Position numbers and translations under genes: made by a program. The notes beneath the pieces are model-generated. The model saw nothing but the letters and a program-made list of their open reading frames with translations. It was not told the origin of the DNA and ran no database searches. Below, one piece after another: positions 6,538-9,805 of a stretch of 9,805 nucleotides of DNA. The stretch's first letter is position 1. Each line of letters opens with the position of its first letter. The stretch covers positions 1 to 9,805 of the forward strand of contig JABXIR010000149.1 of the NCBI GenBank assembly GCA_013372965.1, in the 5' to 3' direction. The DNA is from Gammaproteobacteria bacterium. GTDB taxonomy: Bacteria; Pseudomonadota; Gammaproteobacteria; Pseudomonadales; DSM-25080.

Positions 6538-7457
6538 CGTTTCTTGCGCTTCCGATTGTTCTTTTTTTCTTCTTTTGCGGCTAACTCAGCCTCAAGTAGT
6601 GCCTCGACTTCGGCTTCTTCTCGCACCATGTCACTCGGTGCTTCTAACGACAGCCTTCCAAGCGTCCCGTCGCGTAATTCAGTTAGAAGTATCTTCGCCG
6701 TCTTCTCAAAATCAATTTGGCCTCCGCCGGCTAAACAACCGCGTTTACGCCCCATCGTTTCGAGAAAATCAATATCATCCATCGGCACTTCCGACAACCC
6801 GTAACGTTTAACCAGCGCATCAGGGTAGCGTTCGAGAAGGCACTCTGCTGTCCAGGCCCCGATCTCGTCGTTTGAAATCGCCGTTTCTTTGATCGCTCCT
6901 GTCGCTGCGAGTCGGTAAGCGCCGTTTTGGTTGACCAACTTACCCCACAAGATCCCCGGCGTATCCCAAAGGTAGACATTATCGGGTAAGTGAATTTTCT
7001 GCTGACCCTTCGTCACCGCAGGTTCATTACCGGTTTTGGCGATAGTTCTACCCGCCAATACGTTGATGATGGTCGACTTCCCAACGTTTGGTATACCCGT
7101 AATCATTACGTTCACAGGTTTAAGTGCATCGATTTTGTCTGCGAACATTGTTCGAATGTGTGTCATCACTGCCAACACCTGGTCGCGATTCATCGCCGAC
7201 ACCGCGAGCGAGGTTGTCTGATCCTGTGATTCAAAGTGCGCGCGCCACAAAGCCGTTGTTTCGGGGTCGGCCAAATCGGTTTTATTGAGCAATTTAATCG
7301 TCGGGATGTCGCGACGAAACTTCGCTACGACCGGATTAGAGCTACTGTAAGGAATTCGTGCATCGAGTACCTCGATAATGGCATCGACCTTGGGAAGCAG
7401 TTGTTTTATTTCCTTAGTGGCCTTATGCATGTGGCCTGGAAACCAGTTAATCGCCAT
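6534..7457 (-). CDS. ylqF: Ribosome biogenesis GTPase YlqF/RbgA
   Basis: The 307-residue protein is a circularly permuted GTPase: the G4 motif NKTD (58-61) comes before the P-loop GIPNVGKST (121-129), the G2 Thr149 in PAVTKG, and the G3 motif DTPG (165-168). The N-terminal WFPGHM (5-10) and DARIPYSS (32-39) are typical of the YlqF family. In Bacillus RbgA acts late in 50S subunit assembly; a similar role is inferred here. After about residue 200 comes the family's helical RNA-binding domain. The protein ends in an acidic then strongly basic tail (EAEVEALLEAELAAKEE, then NNRKRKKR), which may bind rRNA. The start has AGAGG about 7 bases upstream. It overlaps the VOC gene by 4 bp. Confidence 0.95.
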   Translation of the reverse strand: MAINWFPGHMHKATKEIKQLLPKVDAIIEVLDARIPYSSSNPVVAKFRRDIPTIKLLNKTDLADPETTALWRAHFESQDQTTSLAVSAMNRDQVLAVMTHIRTMFADKIDALKPVNVMITGIPNVGKSTIINVLAGRTIAKTGNEPAVTKGQQKIHLPDNVYLWDTPGILWGKLVNQNGAYRLAATGAIKETAISNDEIGAWTAECLLERYPDALVKRYGLSEVPMDDIDFLETMGRKRGCLAGGGQIDFEKTAKILLTELRDGTLGRLSLEAPSDMVREEAEVEALLEAELAAKEEKKNNRKRKKR

Positions 7458-7534
7458 TGGGCGCCTCTATTTATGACTAGACGCCCTCATTGTCGCGCAA
7501 ATTTGCTGTGGCGCAAAACTTTAACGTAATTTAG

Positions 7535-7834
7535 TTACTCGATCGAACGCATTTCGAGTACTTCACGCGTTCTTTCCAACAACCGAATCAGATGGCCACC
7601 CACCTCGATGGTTATTTCACCATTCGCTCCCACGGGAACAACGATCTCACCGTGAATATAAATATCATCTTCTAGGCGCTGCCCTACCTCTACTCGATTA
7701 GCCCATCCGGGAGGTAGCGCTTTGCCACGCTCTTTTTTCTTCTCAAGACCCGGTGGCAGGCGATCGGCATAGACTTCCTGCATCGACAGGCCGATTAAAA
7801 GTGGGACCATTAAGCACATTACGATTCGGTTCAT
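7535..7834 (-). CDS. Small secreted protein with Leu-Pro-Pro-Gly motifs, function unknown
   Basis: The 99-residue product begins with a signal peptide: a positive Arg3, a hydrophobic run VMCLMVPLLIGLSM and a likely signal peptidase I cut after VYA (residue 23). The mature about 76 residues contain two related motifs, RLPPGLEKKK (25-34) and ALPPGWANR (39-47), then a glycine- and valine-rich region that looks like beta strands. Proteins with LPPGL/LPPGW repeats are common small periplasmic products in Proteobacteria, some with an RcnB-like domain, mostly uncharacterised. AAGAGG lies 5 bases before the ATG. It diverges from the GH16 gene, and the next gene, ylqF, begins 77 bp downstream on the same strand, with no strong terminator in between. 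Confidence 0.8.
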   Translation of the reverse strand: MNRIVMCLMVPLLIGLSMQEVYADRLPPGLEKKKERGKALPPGWANRVEVGQRLEDDIYIHGEIVVPVGANGEITIEVGGHLIRLLERTREVLEMRSIE

Positions 7835-7870
7835 AAATACCTCTTCATAAACATCTCACGCATCCTACCG

Positions 7871-7876
7871 ATTTTA
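7871..7876 (-). promoter_or_regulatory. Possible -10 element for the small secreted protein gene
   Basis: On the minus strand the hexamer TAAAAT (7876-7871) matches TATAAT at five of six positions and lies about 37 bases before the ATG. No good -35 hexamer is seen at the usual distance, so support is weak. Confidence 0.25.
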
Positions 7877-7890
7877 CGATGTTTCGGTCT

Positions 7891-7919
7891 GTATTCTGGT
7901 TCGCAATATTGACCAATAC
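7891..7919. repeat. Imperfect inverted repeat in the divergent intergenic region
   Basis: GTATTCTGGT (7891-7900) and ACCAATAC (7912-7919) form an imperfect dyad with an 11-bp spacer between the divergent secreted-protein and GH16 genes. Its position near the likely promoters suggests a possible operator, for instance for a sugar-responsive repressor, but no known operator is recognised. Confidence 0.25.
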
Positions 7920-8028
7920 TTTATCGCCATGCTGCGTTCAAACGGTCTCTATAAGAGATGGAAGAACTGGCACGAGCTGCACATTTTTGCCACCATTGAA
8001 TAACAACTAAGGGATTACTGAGTGTAAA

Positions 8029-9027
8029 ATGGACTACATCACCTCAAAAGCCGCACTGATAATGGCCTCGCTGTCTTTCTGTACTTTAGCGAGCGCATCA
8101 ACCGAGTGGCAATTAATCTACAACGAAGACTTCGACGGCAACGCGCTCGATCGCTCTATTTGGCACAACGAAGTCAACTGCTACGGCGGTGGCAACAACG
8201 AACTTCAGTGTTACACCGACGGAAATCACAACGTTTTTGTCGATGACGGTCATCTGATCATTGAGGCTCGACAAGAGTCGTTCAGCGGTCCAGCCCATTT
8301 TGACGACTCACCCGAATACGACCCGAGAGACCAATCCGTAACGCGAGATTACACGTCGGCGAGAATTCGAACCAAGCATGCACTTGATATTCAATATGGC
8401 CGGGTAGAAGTCAGAGCAAAACTTCCTCAGGGCCAAGGTTTATGGCCTGCTATATGGATGCTTCCTACCGAGAATCGCTATGGCGGCTGGCCTCACAGCG
8501 GCGAGATCGACATCATGGAAGTGGTCAACCTGAATTCAGAGGGCGCTGAGAACTTGGTATATGGAACCCTCCATTACGGTGACACTTGGCCAAATAATTC
8601 GTACTCACACACAAAATCCGGCATCGCGCCCGCGCCTTGGGCCAATTTCCATGAATACGCGATCGAATGGGAGCAGAGCGAGATTCGCTGGTATATTGAT
8701 GGCGAGCACTATGCAACCCAGCGACCCGCAACGGCTGATCAAGACGGTTGGTTCACCTACCCTATCGAGAACGGACAGACACTCGAAGCGACATCGGCTA
8801 ACGGCATGCCATTCAACCACCCGTTCCATCTAATTTTGAACGTCGCCGTTGGCGGTGACTGGCCGGGAGACGTCGGATCGGAAACCACGTTCCCGCAACA
8901 AATGATGATTGATTACGTGCGCGTTTACCGCTGTGATGGTGCCAACGAACGTGGCGAGGGCTGCGCGGGATTGAAGAACGAGGTTGATACTCACATTCCC
9001 CTGAGCGGTAACCCCCTGCCCGAATGA
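8029..9027 (+). CDS. Secreted GH16 family endo-beta-1,3-glucanase (laminarinase type)
   Basis: The 332-residue enzyme has a signal peptide (1 to about 23, cut near ASA-ST) and one GH16 domain (about 25-302). The catalytic motif GEIDIMEVV (158-166) carries Glu159 as nucleophile, Asp161 as helper and Glu164 as acid/base. Other laminarinase marks are FDGNALDRSIWHNE (35-48), QGQGLWPAIWMLP (134-146), WANFHEYAIEW (204-214), HLILNVAVGGDWPG (267-280) and the closing DYVRVY (295-300). The spacing of the catalytic residues, with the extra Met, is that of beta-1,3- rather than kappa-carrageenan-specific enzymes, so laminarin or a mixed-linkage glucan is the likely substrate. The about 30-residue tail contains Cys302 and Cys312 and ends without a binding module. 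The ribosome-binding site is weak. No other polysaccharide gene is in the window. Confidence 0.93.
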   Translation: MDYITSKAALIMASLSFCTLASASTEWQLIYNEDFDGNALDRSIWHNEVNCYGGGNNELQCYTDGNHNVFVDDGHLIIEARQESFSGPAHFDDSPEYDPRDQSVTRDYTSARIRTKHALDIQYGRVEVRAKLPQGQGLWPAIWMLPTENRYGGWPHSGEIDIMEVVNLNSEGAENLVYGTLHYGDTWPNNSYSHTKSGIAPAPWANFHEYAIEWEQSEIRWYIDGEHYATQRPATADQDGWFTYPIENGQTLEATSANGMPFNHPFHLILNVAVGGDWPGDVGSETTFPQQMMIDYVRVYRCDGANERGEGCAGLKNEVDTHIPLSGNPLPE

Positions 9028-9482
9028 ACTAATGCACTTCACATACTGAAGAAGCATCGGCAAGATTGACTGACGTTGATAGCACTTGTCTATCCGATTA
9101 GAGCTTAGGGATCAAACCCCTAACCGGTGAAACACATATTGCATGCTTTCAACTAGACATGCCCGCTCACCGATTATCGCCACACGCCCTTGAAAGGTTG
9201 GCCTCTACATCACCGACTGGCGCGCAGATTCGCTAGGGCTGTTCCAGCGATACATTTCTTTGCGAATGTGCTGATATTTAATAGCTCGTATTCGTATCTG
9301 AGCCCTCCCATCTGGTGACTTTCTTAGTTCGTGTTACAGTGTTAGGGTGGTTTGTTGCTACACTTCGTTTCAACACGCGCGCGGATGTATGGAACTGCTA
9401 GCCAGTTCTCACTCTTCGCGCGAAATGCTCGAGTATCTTCGTCTCGGCAGTATACTGAAATTAAAAAAATGGGCACAAATTA
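9028..9482. other. Intergenic stretch without a recognised gene
   Basis: These 455 bp separate the GH16 gene from the lipoprotein gene. I find no supported protein gene, tRNA or mobile element. There are two small hairpins: an imperfect one at 9032-9057 (ATGC and CTTCA arms, loop CATAC) just past the GH16 stop, and TTAGGG/CCCTAA at 9105-9110 and 9118-9123 with a 7-base loop. Neither has a U tract, so neither is a convincing intrinsic terminator. The right end holds possible promoter elements for the lipoprotein. Confidence 0.5.
9451..9456 (+). promoter_or_regulatory. Possible -10 element upstream of the lipoprotein gene
   Basis: TATACT matches the -10 consensus at five of six positions and lies 26 bases before the ATG at 9483. 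The -35 region is poor (CTCGAG at 17-bp spacing). A start near 9463 would give a short A-rich leader containing a four-codon open frame (9469-9483). Confidence 0.25.
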
Positions 9483-9805
9483 ATGATGTTTCGATGGATT
9501 ATCCTCGGTGGGATGTTACTCACAGGATGCAGTTACCAACAAGCGATGAACGAGCATTTCGACACGGTCGACCGAACGGATCAACGCGTCGAGGCAATCA
9601 AATCTTCGTTAACTACACTCCAAGAATCTACCGAGCGCGATCACCGCGAACACGAACAAACAGTAGCACTCTTGGTCGATATTCAAAATCGTGTCGAGCA
9701 ACTCGAGAGTCAAGTGAAGTCGATCACGCCAGTCGCAGAAGAATCTGCGCCGCCCCCAGTCGTCCAAGAGGTCTCTCAACCTGCTGACGATCGAATTTTA
9801 TTGGG
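9483..9805 (+). CDS. Coiled-coil lipoprotein (partial, C-terminus outside window)
   Basis: The frame starting with two adjacent ATG codons at 9483 stays open for 107 codons to the right edge. It begins with a lipoprotein signal peptide: Arg4, the hydrophobic run WIILGGMLLTG and a lipobox LLTGC with Cys16 as the lipidated residue. Residues about 20-80 are charged, without Pro or Gly, and fit a coiled coil (for instance VEQLESQVKSI). A Pro/Ala/Glu-rich linker follows (about 82-100). The residues DDRILLG at the edge could open a C-terminal domain; several lipoproteins of this build carry a retropepsin-like 'ATP-dependent zinc protease' domain there, but that is a guess. The site after the lipobox (Ser17, Tyr18, no Asp) suggests outer-membrane sorting. 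A longer overlapping frame (9347-9787) was rejected. Confidence 0.75.
   Translation, partial: MMFRWIILGGMLLTGCSYQQAMNEHFDTVDRTDQRVEAIKSSLTTLQESTERDHREHEQTVALLVDIQNRVEQLESQVKSITPVAEESAPPPVVQEVSQPADDRILL

Noticed and set aside
7502..7517. Hairpin TTTGC/GCAAA between the small secreted protein and ylqF as a terminator
   Set aside because: Only five base pairs and a three-base T run follow on the minus strand; too weak to call.
9066..9095. TTGACT followed at about 17 bases by TCTATC as a plus-strand promoter
   Set aside because: The -10 match is poor (3 of 6) and no gene begins at a suitable distance.
9105..9123. Possible tRNA T-arm (TTAGGG, 7-base loop, CCCTAA) on the minus strand
   Set aside because: The loop does not read as TTCRANY in the correct register and there is no acceptor, anticodon or D arm around it.
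9347..9787. A 146-codon plus-strand open frame overlapping the lipoprotein start
   Set aside because: Its product is Arg/Ser-rich with no domain or signal, and it is out of frame with the overlapping reading that shows a clear lipobox and coiled coil; it looks like a shadow frame.

Overview
This looks like an ordinary chromosomal segment of a Gammaproteobacterium, probably marine or aquatic. The evidence is a roughly 50 % GC, densely packed gene layout; a long-form (proteobacterial-type) QueF; a YadG/YadH exporter pair; ArfB; a YdjA-type nitroreductase; and a secreted laminarinase-type GH16 enzyme. I see no insertion sequence, phage gene, CRISPR array, rRNA or tRNA. Species cannot be fixed from sequence reading alone.

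Layout. Left edge (minus strand): the N-terminal 133 residues of a YdjA-like nitroreductase, cut by the window. Diverging from it with only 22 bp between starts is a plus-strand pair: a hexapeptide-repeat acyltransferase (423-1220) and a membrane-anchored class III adenylate cyclase (1253-2644). The cyclase stop codon lies in the loop of a strong palindromic hairpin (2628-2657) with A and T tracts on either side, which should terminate transcription from both directions. From the other side arrives a tight minus-strand operon: ABC ATPase (yadG-like, 5218-4289), ABC-2 permease (yadH-like, 4292-3522) and queF (3519-2680), the last making preQ1 for queuosine tRNA modification.

Upstream of that, still on the minus strand, runs a second gene run: a small secreted protein with Leu-Pro-Pro-Gly motifs (7834-7535), the circularly permuted ribosome-biogenesis GTPase YlqF/RbgA (7457-6534), a VOC/glyoxalase-fold protein (6537-6145), a hotdog thioesterase (6152-5769) and the ribosome-rescue hydrolase ArfB (5716-5306, GTG start). 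ylqF, VOC and thioesterase overlap by 4 and 8 bp and must be co-transcribed, so a ribosome-assembly gene and a stalled-ribosome rescue gene bracket two small metabolic enzymes.

Diverging from the small secreted protein across 194 bp is a signal-peptide-bearing GH16 glucanase (8029-9027), likely for extracellular beta-1,3-glucan (laminarin) breakdown. It is followed by 455 bp with no convincing gene, then the start of a lipoprotein with a coiled-coil region (9483 to the right edge, incomplete).

No clearly new biological system is visible. The items most worth a second look are the acyltransferase/adenylate cyclase pair, the stop-codon-embedded bidirectional terminator, the start-stop codon overlapping the arfB start, the queF/ABC-exporter operon, and the unexplained 9028-9482 gap.
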